From positions 24,671,501 through 24,735,500 of the forward strand of contig JAYKKI010000005.1 in assembly GCA_039881145.1 (NCBI GenBank): a DNA stretch of 64,000 bases, given 5' to 3'. Below the pieces are notes generated by a model. The model saw only the letters and a program-made list of their open reading frames with translations. It was not told the DNA's origin and ran no database searches. The translations under genes were made by a program, and so were the position numbers. This stretch comes from Druceiella hillmani. Lineage: Eukaryota > Arthropoda > Insecta > Lepidoptera > Hepialidae. Below are positions 22,601 to 35,475 of the stretch, in pieces (position 1 is the stretch's first letter; each line of letters opens with the position of its first letter).

Positions 22601-24690
22601 AGCATAATCTCTGTCTGTAAACCCAAATAAAAATTATTCACATTCGGTCATTGATAAAGTAAAATCACAATCCTACTAATTTTGTTAAAGAATGGTTAAA
22701 TAAAATTGAAGTTAATTTCCAGTTCTACTTGATCGACAACTTGACCAATTTTCATTAAAACTAAATTGTTTGGGAGGAAAATTGTAGTTGAGAAAAAAAA
22801 TGAATAATTGCTTAAAAAAATATTTGACCCATTTTGTTACTTTTTCTTTCGTAAAAGGTACCAAATTTTAAACCGCTATTTTACTGTCTTACTAGTAGTA
22901 AGGTAGAGGCTTTCATGAAGTGCCTGAAATATTTCGCGCAAATATATATAAAAGCCCTAACAGCTGTCGAGAACTTGCTTGCATCCTTTGAATTTCATGC
23001 TTATAATATTAATTTATACGTAATTTATTTTTTAGAATGATAAACTGTCCTTTTTGCTGGGTTGTTTAAAAACATTTTCTAGTTCTGTATATTATATTCA
23101 GTGACCATAAGAGAAAAGTTTTCCAAAAACTTTGATTCGCTTTAAAATTTTAATTCTGTAAATTTCATGTTTAATATTTTTATAACAAATTTAAAAATAT
23201 CTTAAATTTAATATTATCTAGTGTAGTGTTTCATTTAAATTATATTTTGTCATTTCTAATGTTTAGTTACAACTTATGTGTAATCGGCTTAACCGTTTTT
23301 AAATCATATACCAAGAAGGCAAAAAGAAAATTATTTCCTTTTTATTATATCATTAAAGGCGTTACAATTATAACGTAATTATTCTATGACTTAGGCGAAG
23401 AATTTTAGAATACGATAACTGTACAACTGCCATAGCTATGCGATAACGATCAAGAAGTACTAACTCAACTTGGAAAAGTTGACAACTTCGTAAAAAAGGA
23501 TTAGCTAATATAACTTTTCTTTTTTTTCTCCATAATGTGCGTTGTTTTGAATAACCGTTGCAGAATGAATAAACTGTTTGTCACCGCTTAATAAAATGTA
23601 GTAATTATTGATTTTGGATTATAACGTAGAAATAAAATTCCGAGAGATAACTTTTGAATGAAAAATCAATATTTATTGTAGAAATAGCCTTCTTTTGATA
23701 CCTTTTACTTTCATTTCGAGCGTAAAGTGTTCTTTTAATTATTTTATTTTCTTTTTCAAAATTTTATCAAGGTAATTAATTGAGAAAAAATATAAAAATA
23801 TAGTTTTACTTAATTTTCGATTTTTAAAGGTCTGTAACAGAATTCGAAAATTACCAACAGAGTCAAATTTAAATTTCGCTGCATCAGAAAGAAAGAAATT
23901 CCCATCAAAACTGAAAACTCGTAATATAAATAATTTTATTTGTATAAAAATACAATTATGCTGCAAGTGGGGTAAGGTGAAAAAGTAGTATAATAAAAAT
24001 AGTACATGCAGTAAAAAATTGTGCAAAGCTACATTTGTTAAATCGGTACCAGTAAAATTTTGCTTGGTAAACTGATTTAATTGAAATATTTTACTATTAT
24101 TTTATACAACTGAATTTAGTTTTTGATATAGTATTTATTAAACAGACGAAATTATGTTCAATATACTAAAAATAAAATCATATTAAGTTAAAGACATTTT
24201 ATTTCTAAACTGTATTTATCACACAGGTACCCGCAGGTAAAATTGAGACCTTTTAAACTACGTAAAAACTTTGTTCCTAGTAATAACCAAATCAGTGGTA
24301 TTTTTTATGATTCATCTACAGCTAATAACATGTATAATATGAAATAGAAATAGAATTTAACCGGAAAATTGATTATATAAAAATTATAACTACAAATGCA
24401 AACGAATATTCTGCTGGTTATGAGTTATGAACAAGTGTATGTAGTCGCAAATAGTCTTGCAGATAATTTTAATACTTATAACTTCTCAAAAATATAAGAA
24501 ATGTATTTTGAGAAATACATTTAGACGTCGCTTTTATTTTTTTCCTTTTCATTATAACTGCTCAATCTTTTTTTGGCGTGAAAACATGTACAGGAAAATT
24601 ATTGATAAACTATATTCATCACCATGGAGACAGTTATTTCAATCGACGGGAAATAAACGTGGCAACATACGGACATTCCCCTTTATACAT
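19700..24690. other. AT-rich stretch, no gene seen
   Basis: About 5 kb without a credible gene. Frames of 71-95 codons at 21069 and 23739 (both minus) consist of AT-biased residues without motifs. No transposon remnant was recognised. Confidence 0.5.
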
Positions 24691-24696
24691 TAAAAG

Positions 24697-24752
24697 AAAG
24701 AAGGTGCCTGTTTAATAACATTTAATAATATTATTAAACAAGCATCTTTCTT
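24697..24752. repeat. Imperfect hairpin (inverted repeat, about 20-24 bp arms)
   Basis: AGAAAGAAGGTGCCTGTTTAATAA faces TTATTAAACAAGCATCTTTCTT across a 12-bp loop (CATTTAATAATA), with a few mismatches and a bulge. No neighbouring gene is present for it to terminate or regulate. Confidence 0.75.
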
Positions 24753-24759
24753 AAGATAT

Positions 24760-27330
24760 TTTTATAACGCAATTTGTAAAAACTATTAACAATTAGATAC
24801 TTATGGTTCAAATAAGTCGCAAATAAGCCATACACTTATGTGTGACTCCAATATCATTTTCATGTGGGAGTATTCATTTAATATACGCGAATAACGACCG
24901 TTACCTGCTGTGCATAGCAGCGCGCCAAAGGAAGCCAAGGTTATTATTGAGTCAAGATGCACTCGGTCGCTGACTCCATTATGAGAGCAATTGTGTAATG
25001 CATTGAGTGGGCTTTATTAATAGGGTGTGTGCGTCTTAATTAGGTTTCACAAAAATCTCAGGTTTTACAAAAAATATTTTCTACTTTTAACTTAATTGTA
25101 AACTTATAACGATGATAATAGATTTCATAGTTCTAGAGTTACTCTTTATTTTACGTCTACAAAAGATTTACAAGGCCAAAAATAATATAAATATTTGTAA
25201 AGGTCTTAGCAGAAAATTTACGTATTCTCTACCTATTATCCTTTTATATGTAACTAAGCTTGTACGAAATTCTCGTAGCACGAGTTCTATTCATATTTAA
25301 TTGATTAAAACTAACAGTACATAAAATGTGTATTCCATACCGAAATAGCGTTTAGGTTCGTAATTGTTGAAGTTAGTATTAAGGAAAAAAGATAAATTTC
25401 GTACCTTGACTTGAAAACGGCAGAAACGTTTAACATATATTATACAAAAATTCAGATTGAGGTAAATCAGTAAAGTAATATATTACTTGAAATTCAAATA
25501 TAGATCAAACGATGCTAAGAGCAATTAAGTAGGCATATCAATTACAGGGTTATTATAGCGCTTAACACAGATAGTATATGAATACACGAACATGTCAGAG
25601 AAGATCCCCCTTTACGTGATCGCGTTGCCTTAATCACCGCTGCTAAAAACATAATAGGAAAAACATCCATCAGAATACTACCCTTAACTGTGAGGTTGAT
25701 TTGACTGATCGAAATATCCGATAATATTCGCCTAAAGACTAGAAGCTTAAAACATTAAGAAACTTTCCGACTAATAACCGCCGGCTGCCACGGACTGTAG
25801 CTTTCCACCTTTTCCAATAAAGCGAATTTTCCGACACCCTAGGTTTTATGGTAAATCATTTGTGAATAATTTATCGAAAGTTTGTTTACTTCTTGTCAGA
25901 CAAGGTTTCGTTGTTATAATAAACAGTTTTGCGATGTTGGCAGATATTCCAATGCAATTATAAAATAAGTTTAACCCTCCTGCTATTTTTGTTTTGTTAA
26001 CTGCTACAATGGAAACCCATCAAGATTACGTAAAATTTTGTTTATAGATAGCTTAACTTGTCCAAGCTTTATTTCGATTTATATATGATGATTTAATAGA
26101 AGCAAGTGGTTGTGTACGTATACTTATTTGCAAGAATGACGTATATTTTAAACTCACATTTTATGCTGAATATTATATATTGGCAAACACTCCTAATAGT
26201 CCAAGAATCATGACATACAAATGTTATTAATGTAAGATTGCACCTGAAATAGGTTATATATATTATTTCAAAGGTTCGACAATGTATATTACATTTTTGA
26301 TAATATGATGTTAAATTTCCACATAACTACAGCAAATGTAAAATTTTAATTATTCAATCGATTTAACAACCAAAAACTGATGAAAGTGACAAAACAGAAG
26401 AATAAAATAATCAACGATTTTCTTCTGTATTTTAAAACATTCATAATTTTTTTTTTTTAATTTACATTTCCAACAATTTTTCTTCTGACAGTTGTTTAAC
26501 AAATTACCATACAATATCAAAACTATGTCTATAGTTTAGTCGCATACTTTGATTTGTTACACTGTTTCTACCTTTTAATATAACAAAGCAAACAGTTTGA
26601 AGTCGTGTTATTTCAGTTTGAAGTCGTGTTATTTCATGCTAAATGACCTAACAGTTTATAATGATCTATTATACTATTCCATGATGACCTCGTGTATATG
26701 TCGCGCGCAATTACGAAGCTCGAAAGACTTTTACTGAGATGTGCGTATAATTGGATAAAGTGAGGTGGATAACTCAACTCTTAACAAGAGCCCAGGCCAA
26801 TTTTCCTATCAAGTTTAAAACAATTTTAAATTTCCTATAAAAACATTCCACAGGAAAACAGCAGGCTGATTTCAATTATCGTAATTAACCGAATATTTTT
26901 AGTAAATAGGATTATTTACTGAAAAGAATAAAAACTTAGAAGATCAATTATTTTCAAAACAATTCGCCAAAGTCAAAGAAATTCTGTAAAATAAATTAAA
27001 TTTACACGCAAACGTATCTGTCAGTCAATAATTTAATTTGTATTGGACGGAAGTAACCATATTATATTTCCGAACATGGCTTTTAGTAACATCGTATGTA
27101 TTTGTTTTCCATTATGAACTTTATAAATTTTATATTGTAAGGTATCTTTTTAAGCAAGATACTTGTAGTACTGCAATTAGTGCCCTTCAACGTAAGTTAA
27201 GTTTATAACAGTCTTAAGGAAATACATTCGTTGTTCTGGTAACCTTAAAATTTTACTTTTTTATTATTTCAGCCAGTGCCCCTAGAAAAATATTCGAGAG
27301 TATGACTGTTTTATACAACCGCCGCTCCTT
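24760..27330. other. Mostly AT-rich stretch with small GC-richer patches
   Basis: No gene is called. GC-richer patches lie at 24890-25020 and 25590-25850; the second holds a 37-codon open run (25591-25701). A 21-bp tandem duplication (CAGTTTGAAGTCGTGTTATTT twice) lies at 26593-26634. Confidence 0.45.
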
Positions 27331-27332
27331 TC

Positions 27333-27437
27333 TGATTTACATGTGTGAAGACATGTAAATCATACACTCTTTTGCATAAATTATTACACTAATATTATAT
27401 ACACTCTTTTGCATAAATATACACTCTTTTGCATAAA
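27333..27437. repeat. 12-bp perfect inverted repeat plus triplicated transposon-end motif
   Basis: TGATTTACATGT (27333-27344) faces ACATGTAAATCA (27351-27362) across GTGAAG. Directly after it, TACACTCTTTTGCATAAA occurs three times (27363-27380, 27400-27417, 27420-27437). The third copy is the left terminal repeat of the Tc1-type element; the other two are extra copies outside it. Confidence 0.9.
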
Positions 27438-29033
27438 AAACGGGCGGTTTCAATTTTGTCATATTATTAACAAAATATGATTTATTGAGAGGTTGTATTA
27501 ATTGTAATTGTTACTGGCAGGTATAGTATATTCTGACACATAAAAAGGAACGTTCTAAATTTGAAATTTATTCTCTTTAAATGAAAATTCTCTTTCACTG
27601 ACAAAAACGTATTTTTTGGCGGTAAATGAAATCCAACTCTTATTAATTTATCTTTTTCATTTGTTACGTTTTTTATTTTAACGAATAAATTTTAATTAAA
27701 TTTCTGCTATTTGCTGCATTACTTCACTTCTGTTTGCTGTTCTGAGTATGGTTGAAAAAACGATAAAAGCTAGTAAAATTATTGTGATGCTTGAAGAAGA
27801 CTGTAGCCAATGTTACGTGTCTCAGCAGTATAGTGTGAGCCGTTCCACCATCCAAATGACCTGATAACGATACCAAGGAATGGGCTCCGTCAGTAGAAGC
27901 CCCGGTTCTGGAAGCAAACGGTGCACTGAGCGACGGGACAACCGCTTCATAGTCAGTCCAGCGCTACGCAATCGTCAAGTGCCGTAGGTGGATCTCAAAC
28001 AGAACCACGAGGACGTCAGAGGTACACGAGTAAGCCTAGTAAGACAGTCAGAAGGAGACTTCAGGCCCTCAATATATGTATCTATCGCCCAGCTCGGGGC
28101 CCTACATTGCTCCGTGAGCATCGAGTTGTCAGATTGAGATTCGCTCAAAATTTTTCGTCATGGACTCAACAAGACTGGAATAGTGTTTTATTCTCCGATG
28201 AAGTTTGTATATCGATTAGTGGTGAGGATCGCCGTCTTACAAAGATTTGGAGAACGCTTCGCAGAAGTGTGCTTTGAGGAAATCACCTCTTACGGTGGAG
28301 GCTCCGTAATTTTTTGGGCTGGTATTAACTCAGACGACCGTGCCGAGTTAGTTTTTATTGAAAATGGCACACTTAATGCGCAAAGGTACATAACAGAGAT
28401 TCTTATTCCTTATGCCAACCCGAATTAACAGCAATTGGAGGCGAGTCCATTTTTTTGGACGACAACGCTCGCGCGCACCGCTCTAGAGACGTTGATGCGT
28501 ATATGCAGGAGGCCGGAATTCGTCGGTTAGACTGGCCAGCTAGAAGTCCCGACCTCAATCCGATAGAACACATATGTGATAAATATCTCAAATGATGCGT
28601 CAGAGCCGTAAAACCAGCTCCTTAAAACATTCAGGCCCTTAAAAATGTGATCGTCGCTGAATGGGAACATTTTCGTCAGGAAATGATAAAACAAGGCCGT
28701 CGAAAGCATGCCTAGCAAATTAAGCGCATTGATTTTAGCTAGAGGAGGCCATACTCAGTACTAAATTTTCAAATTTTACGTTAAATTAATAAAAAATATT
28801 CAAAAATAAACTTTAGCCATTTTTAATATACCAGTATGAAAACGCTCGTTTGTGGACTTTACATCGTTTTTTTTATTTATTTGTATTTTTAATGACTGAA
28901 GTAGGTAAAAACGATATATCAATAATAAATAACAATATTCTCATCATATTGCCGTATAAAATGCATCAAATAATAATATAATAATTCTGATATGGTTTAT
29001 TCCTATAAGTGCCCGTTTTTTTTGCAAAAGACT
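27421..29033 (+). mobile_element. Tc1-family DNA transposon, non-autonomous relic
   Basis: The left TIR (CACTCTTTTGCATAAAAAACGGGC, from about 27422) matches the reverse complement of the right TIR (AAGTCTTTTGCAAAAAAAACGGGC, ending about 29033) with few differences, and a TA dinucleotide lies outside each end, as expected for Tc1/mariner target duplication. The element is about 1.6 kb, the usual size for this family, and carries a single broken transposase. Its coding part is much richer in GC than the flanks. Confidence 0.88.
27748..28715 (+). pseudogene. Tc1-type DD34E transposase (broken)
   Basis: It starts MVEKTIKASKIIVMLEEDCS, an N-terminal paired-like helix-turn-helix (YVSQQYSVSRSTIQ), and stops at a TGA about 38 codons in. 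Later blocks in shifting frames give GSVSRSPGSGSKRCTERRDN, LREHRVVRLRFAQN and WNSVLFSDEV (first catalytic Asp, about 28196). Then come GGGSVIFWAGI (28296-28325), LDDNARAHRSRDVDAY (second Asp, about 28459) and SPDLNPIEHICD (catalytic Glu, about 28566). The spacing between Asp and Glu is 34 residues, the Tc1 signature. All three catalytic residues survive, but stops and frameshifts prevent expression. Length is close to the usual 340 residues. It would have catalysed cut-and-paste transposition in the nucleus. Confidence 0.9.
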
Positions 29034-29175
29034 TTATTATTTGTCGAGACTCGTTTTATGCTTGTACTTAGGAAAATTGTTGGGAATTAATATGGCATGA
29101 CTTTTTTCGCATAATACTAAGTAGAAATATTTGTTTCAATGTACCCTATTCTTGCAATATTAGTAATATATATAT

Positions 29176-29247
<72 letters not shown>

Positions 29248-31161
29248 TGTTTTCATCGCGAGACGAACGGTTTTGGTTTGTAGGATATACATTTTATAGC
29301 CGAGAATTTGCTTCACACAAATTTACGCTAATCACACTAGACAATAATAAAGTCATAAAGGAAGAAAAGTATGGTAAAGTAGAAGAGACAAAAAAGAAAA
29401 TGCGGTTGAAATGAAAAAAAATATAAAATTTTTACAAATTATATTTAAATTTAATGTATATTTTGTAACAAATTCTTGCAGTCGGAACATAAATTATTAT
29501 ATTATGTGATAGCGTAGAATTTAAAAAAGATGGCTTAAAACAGGTTCTACTTTTGAAAGAGCATTTGTAGATAGTCTGAATGAAAGCAAAGACTACTAAT
29601 ATAAGTAGATATTGCAATATTCAACATTTAATTGAATCGTTTGCTGATATTATATTACAATAAAATACCTTTCTATCAAGACCCGAATATAAATTGTGAC
29701 TAGCTAAATAATTGAGGAAGAAACAAGAAATCAAACTATTTTTGAGAATATAAGATATTATTACACCTGTGAAAGATGTACTAGTTCATGTAGTAAAAAA
29801 TAAAATTAATATTTTTTAGTAATTTAATTAAAACAGTATAAACCTTAAATCTTTCAATACTTATATTTCCTTAAATGCATACAGAAAGCTTGCACTATGA
29901 TTTTATCACGTTTTGTAAGGTTTAGATATATTCTTTAAAGTTCTCATAAATTTTAAAATGTCAGAAATTAGTCACTAACACGAGATTTTTGTTTTCAGAA
30001 TAATTTCCTTGACCGTTAGTTTCATTTCTTTAGGATACCCACTGCGTTAATTTGGACCACAGTCTTACCTCTGCTACTGAATTAGGTTTCAATTGTTCTA
30101 ATTATAGAAAGTACGAATAAATACATTCAATTTAACTCAAATAATAAAATGAGATTAACAAAAGTAATACTAAAGGACGTTATTATACTAATAAAAATTA
30201 GATTGCGAAAACCATAGTATAGTATCATAAAATGTTTGCAAAGATGGTTTTTAAATATGCGTGGTTCGGGACTCAGAATTAACATAACACACTATAAACG
30301 TTATTCCGCACAACTGAATTTTTTTTTCACATTCATCGAGATTAATAGTGTATAATTTCCAGAAAAATTATTTTGAAGAAATAACATTATAATGACAGTG
30401 ATATTTTTAATCTCCCTAATTTATGTTTTAATTTCTATTATCCATAATCTATTTTTGTTTCGGTTTGACTTGTTATCTTAAAAAAAATCTTGCAATTTTA
30501 TACAAAAATAGTTTTCATCATATTTATAATTTGCTTTAATAACTTTTACGATAGTATATCCCAATATATTTCACCAGCTGATGTTTTAATGCGCCTTGAA
30601 TAATGAAAGTTGACCAATCATTAAAGTACCTAAGTGAAATATACCAGTGTGAAATATAAATAACGGAAATTCATAAGCAAAACAACGAGCATTGTGAAAA
30701 ACCCATTTTCCTTATAATTTATAAATACATAATTCAAATTAAACTTTAACAGCTAATAAAGATGAATGCAATCTAAAATAAAGGCATTATTTAAATAAAT
30801 ACATTAAAAATAATAGCCATCTTGTGTAAACAGTTTGCAAAATATCATTAATTTCCAGGTTGAAACAAATTCTTCTCCGTCGTTTATAGACATCAACAAT
30901 TTCATTAATCATACCTAGTTAGACAATTAAGCAAAATTAAAATGTAATAGTTAAACGTATTACAATGAAATTCTGCTATAAGAATATTCGATAAATATAA
31001 AAAAAATAGATCAAAACACCACCCTCAGTCAGAAAGTAATGGAAGATAGGAGTAAGCCAATAATAATAAAGAATAAAATATTAAAATTAATTGAATGACC
31101 TTTTTCGCCTTGAAGCTTCCTCCGCGCAGACAATACAGCCTTTCAAGTTTTCTTATGAAGC
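29034..31161. other. AT-rich stretch with a (TA)n microsatellite
   Basis: A TA microsatellite of about 85 bp lies at 29166-29249. The remainder has no credible gene. The part near 30880-31160 shows weak similarity to 41840-41920 and 38530-38620, hinting at an old dispersed repeat. Confidence 0.5.
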
Positions 31162-31799
31162 AAATTTGTCGATGTAAAAAGTTTTAGAGATAAAATATTT
31201 AAGAATAAAATGGTTTCTTTCATAACGATTAATTTGTTTTTCTAAAACTTGCAAAATGAGATAATTTATTTATATTATAAAAAGTATTTCATGCTAAAAT
31301 TGTCGGCATGAAAAAACTGAAGCAAAGCTATTTGTAATTTAGAGTAATATGGATTAACTCCGCATGTAATTACAATCAAGTATTTTTTTATTTAATATGG
31401 AATATAAGAGGTCAATTTAAAATGGAATGGAACAAAAGGATATGCATTGGTATATATCGCCTGGCATATCTTTTTTCGATGTAAAAAAAATTTGTCGATG
31501 TAAAAAGTTTTAGAGATAAAATATTTAAGAATAAAATGGTTTCTTTCATAACGATTAATTTGTTTTTCTAAAACTTGCAAAATGAGATAATTTATTTATA
31601 TTATAAAAAGTATTTCATGCTAAAATTGTCGGCATGAAAAAACTGAAGCAAAGCTATTTGTAATTTAGAGTAATATGGATTAACTCCGCATGTAATTACA
31701 ATCAAGTATTTTTTTATTTAATATGGAATATAAGAGGTCAATTTAAAATGGAATGGAACAAAAGGATATGCATTGGTATATATCGCCTGGCATATCTTT
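31162..31799. repeat. Seemingly perfect 312-bp tandem duplication with 14-bp joint
   Basis: 31162-31473 and 31488-31799 read identically as far as I can compare by eye, from AAATTTGTCGATGTAAAAAG to CGCCTGGCATATCTTT. They are separated by TTTCGATGTAAAAA (31474-31487), which repeats part of the unit's start. The period is 326 bp. A strongly diverged relative lies at about 32641-32845 (AGGAATAAAAT...CGATTAAT...CGTATTTCAT). Confidence 0.95.
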
Positions 31800-34540
31800 C
31801 ATGTATGTAAAAATTACATGAATAGGTCAAAAATACGTTGTTTTTTAATTTTGCATTTTCTTTTCTTCAATATGGGATATTAGAAATATTAGAGCCAAAT
31901 TACAGTTTCCGATGTAATAGCTTTTTCGAAATAGCCCACTAAATTATTGTATTAAAAAGAACTGATTTGTCCTTTACTAAAAGAACTGATTTGTCCTCTA
32001 CTCAAAACGTTTTTTCAACTATATCCCATATATTTATGCAAAAAAGAAATTATATACTTTATATACTTGTTCCCTTTACACGCCTTAAATTATTTTTCCA
32101 GGGTACACCCGGAAACATAATTTTAAGTAACTTTAATTACTATATACAATTTTTAATTTGCTATCTTGTTTCTTTTAGAAGTTAGAAACTTCTGACAGAC
32201 GAACGAATGGGTAGATTATAAACTTTCTTTATGCCGAAAATTCCATCTTTGACACGGGATACTTCTACGATTTGTGTATAATTTCTATTGAAATATTGTA
32301 CCCTCTGCTCTGTAATATATTTCAGAACCCTTTCCTCGATGATGGATAACAATGCTGAACCTTTCTGTTTAACTTTTATGAAACTTCAATGCGATTAAAA
32401 CCTTGTGGTGGTTGTGTTTAAAAATTGTGGAGGTAATATCAAAATTTTAAAAATTCCTGCCATCTGTTTTTCCTCTAAAAGTACTCTACATGATTTTTAA
32501 CTGCATTTAGGATGATTATCCTATTGAATTCTAAACAGATCTCTAACTAACTGAAGGCCAGATTAAATAATCCGAAAATATTTCTGTAAATTTTTTTCTT
32601 CTCAAATAAATAGAGGTTTATCAAATCGCCTTTTCCTTCTTTAAAAAAACATATTTAGGAATAAAATTTCTTTTTAACGATTAATCTAGTTTTCTACAAA
32701 TAATCATTCAAAATAATTTAATTCATTTACATTATGAACCGTATTTCATATTAACATTGTATGTGTGAAAGAACTGAAACAACGCTATTTACAATATTGT
32801 GTAATACATATTAACTTTGAACATAGTTATAAACAACAAATGTTTTGATATAGAAAAGAAATAAATTAGACAATGAAAATTATAAAATTATATAACACTA
32901 ATACATAGCAAATAAGAAAATCTTTGTTAAATCTCATTATATACGTTTGAATAGATACGAGACTACCAATGTCATCTAGTTAATAACAAAAGGAAATAAA
33001 AGTAGTCAGTTCCTTAATATTGGCAACAATGAATAATGTGCAAAAAATGATTGTATAAACATTTTTAGGAATAAACAATTATACATTTGAAAATAAAAGA
33101 TAATTTTAAGAATAATTTAGAGACGACACTACAAAGGACACCAGATATGAGATGTAGTATGGCAATAAAAATAGGTAGGGATATATCAATTAATTCAAAT
33201 TTATTTGATATACCGACAAGTTCTAATTGCTCTCAGTGAAGAACACTTGAAGAATACAATTACTTTACTTGTAATCATATTGAATAAGTAATACATTTTT
33301 TTACTTTTTTGTTTATTATTTAATTTCTCTAATAAACTTTCGGTTAAAGTACTGATCGTAATATTGAATTAACCTCATTGGTCATAAAGACATAAGAATA
33401 AAAATGCTCCTAATTCATAAAATTTTTTAAATAAATGTATTTTTAGCGTTGTTTGCCTCCATGCGTAATGTAGATGCGTAAAGTGGTGCATTGAGATCAT
33501 ACTTATTCCAAAACATTAAACATTTATGTAATAAATGAATGTCAGAAGCAAGTACTTAGGCTTACCTCTTAGGTTATTTAATGAAACCACACAAGAAAAA
33601 TTTGTAATAAAAATTGTAAAATCAAATGACGTTCAATTAAAAACTAGTCTATTTCAAGTCAACCCTAGGTCGTTTTCATTTTTTAATTCATCCCAATATT
33701 CCAATTTTTTCGGAAAGGTGACATAAAATATTTTAAAGCACAGTAAGCATGTCACTAATGTCAATAGAAATCAAGGTTGCATACAGCTCATTACTTGAGG
33801 TCGTTTTTCATTAGCGTTTTTGTTTTATTAATTTGAATAAGCAGTTCTCAACTTAACATAGGACAAATGACTAAAACGTTAATAAGACGCTTAATAAATT
33901 TACCAAAAATTATTATATAAAAAAGTGATTTAAATAAAATACACTCATGGTTTATTTTCGCCTAGGTAAATCCGAGATGGCTCTAAATTCGACCCTAAAT
34001 CCGAGATATCTCTTTTAAATTATATTTTGTTATATAGGAGTTATTTTAATTAATTTTTTTTTGTAATTATGATTCACTTCGCACTTTTTCTGGTAGAAAA
34101 TGTTTATATATTGCAGGTAAATTAACTGTATAAATCTGTCCATTTTTGGTAACACATGAGTCATATTTTTACTTTATTATTTTTTATGAGAACGTTTATT
34201 TCATAACAATTCTTTCCCTAATCTTCCCTATCCAATAATCCCAAATTTACGCAAAGGGATCTAAACGCATTGGTTTAGGCTTTCGGTGTCAGATACTTCA
34301 ATGAGCATAAAAATCATTTATCAAAATATTACAGGCAAACTCGGAGTAGATAAAACTGGACGAACTTTTAACAGCATCTGCGCAAAAACTAAGATTAAAA
34401 CATTTGAAAGACATTTTTTAACCCTCTATTGTCGTGCTGTTTGGTCGATGGTAGAACTAAGTAATAATAAATAATAGTGTTGCTTTTTAACATCTTTGTT
34501 GTTTGTTAAATATAAACTGTAACTATTTTATACACACACA
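31800..34540. other. AT-rich stretch, old repeat relative, no gene
   Basis: It contains a 25-26 bp tandem duplication near 31950-32000 (AAAAGAACTGATTTGTCCT twice) and the diverged relative of the 312-bp unit (32641-32845). No gene was recognised. Confidence 0.5.
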
Positions 34541-34542
34541 TA

Positions 34543-34543
34543 C

Positions 34544-34586
<43 letters not shown>

Positions 34587-34692
34587 AATATATATATGCG
34601 TATGTATGTGCGTGTGCATGTGCGTGTCCGCGTGTGTGTGCGTGGCTGTGTGTGCGTGTACGTGTCTCTGTGTGTGTGTGTGTGTGTGTACA
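34543..34692. repeat. Compound (TA)n(TG)n microsatellite
   Basis: TA repeats (34543-34597) pass into a 95-bp GT-rich run with ATGTGCGTGT variants ending at 34692. Both 76-78-codon frames through it are repeat artefacts. Confidence 0.95.
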
Positions 34693-34699
34693 TATTCGT

Positions 34700-35121
34700 T
34701 AATGATATTTCGATTTTATCCCCCAATGCTTGATTTTGTGGAATTAAAATAGTTTTCACGTAATTCAGTGCTTTAATTTAGTATTTAGAGCGGCTTTTAG
34801 ACTCATTTTTATGTATTGAATTAAAAATATTCGATATTAATTAATGTACATATTTCAATATTTTTTTCTTTACTTTAACCTTGTGTTTTAATTTATCACT
34901 GCATTTTTTTTAATACACTCGCATTAAATATGAAAAACTACAACGTGACAAACTACGATTATGATATGTTTCTAGTCTAAGTATAGTGTAAATTCGCTTC
35001 TTTGTTCAATATTTCACAATCTTCTGCTTAAAATGCTAGATTAATGTTGTTTCATTCATAAATGTAACACATATTTTTTAAGTACATAGTCGTTGGGAGT
35101 ATCGAGAAATTAGTAACATTC
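34700..35121. other. AT-rich stretch, no gene seen
   Basis: No coding pattern, RNA gene or repeat was recognised. Confidence 0.5.
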
Positions 35122-35475
35122 TGTCGCGGTGTTTTGACTTCAAAATGTCACAATAGGTATCTGGTGTGTAAAGTCAATCGCGCCCAAATGTCGCCCCAAT
35201 AGTAACAGTTGCTGTAGATATCATTTAAAACTACAATATTTCGACTATAAATAGATGCAGTGCTGCCCTCTTAGCCTTATTTCGAAGAGGATGAAAGTTT
35301 GTGCCAGTTTCAGTTCTACGCCCTTCGATATTTAGAGACGCCGGACGTCACGAAATGCGCACACGCAAAGTGAATCCAAATTTTTGTCAATGCAGATTCA
35401 ACTTATGTCAATAAAGAAATCCGAGTGGACCGAGTGTTGTTTTAAGAGGACGAAGTTTTTTGGCGAGGATTGTAT
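35122..35475 (+). other. LTR-like segment (TATA box, poly(A) signal, possible primer-binding site)
   Basis: A GC-richer block holds TATAAATA (35246-35253), a GC-moderate stretch, then AATAAA (35410-35415) about 165 bp downstream, and a T run followed by TGGCGAGGATTG (35461-35472), which could be a tRNA primer-binding site. This order matches an LTR plus the start of the internal region of a Gypsy-like element. No second copy of the LTR and no gag/pol frames are visible; the 62-codon frame at 35619-35807 is not recognisable. It could equally be a host promoter with a short untranslated exon. Confidence 0.3.
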
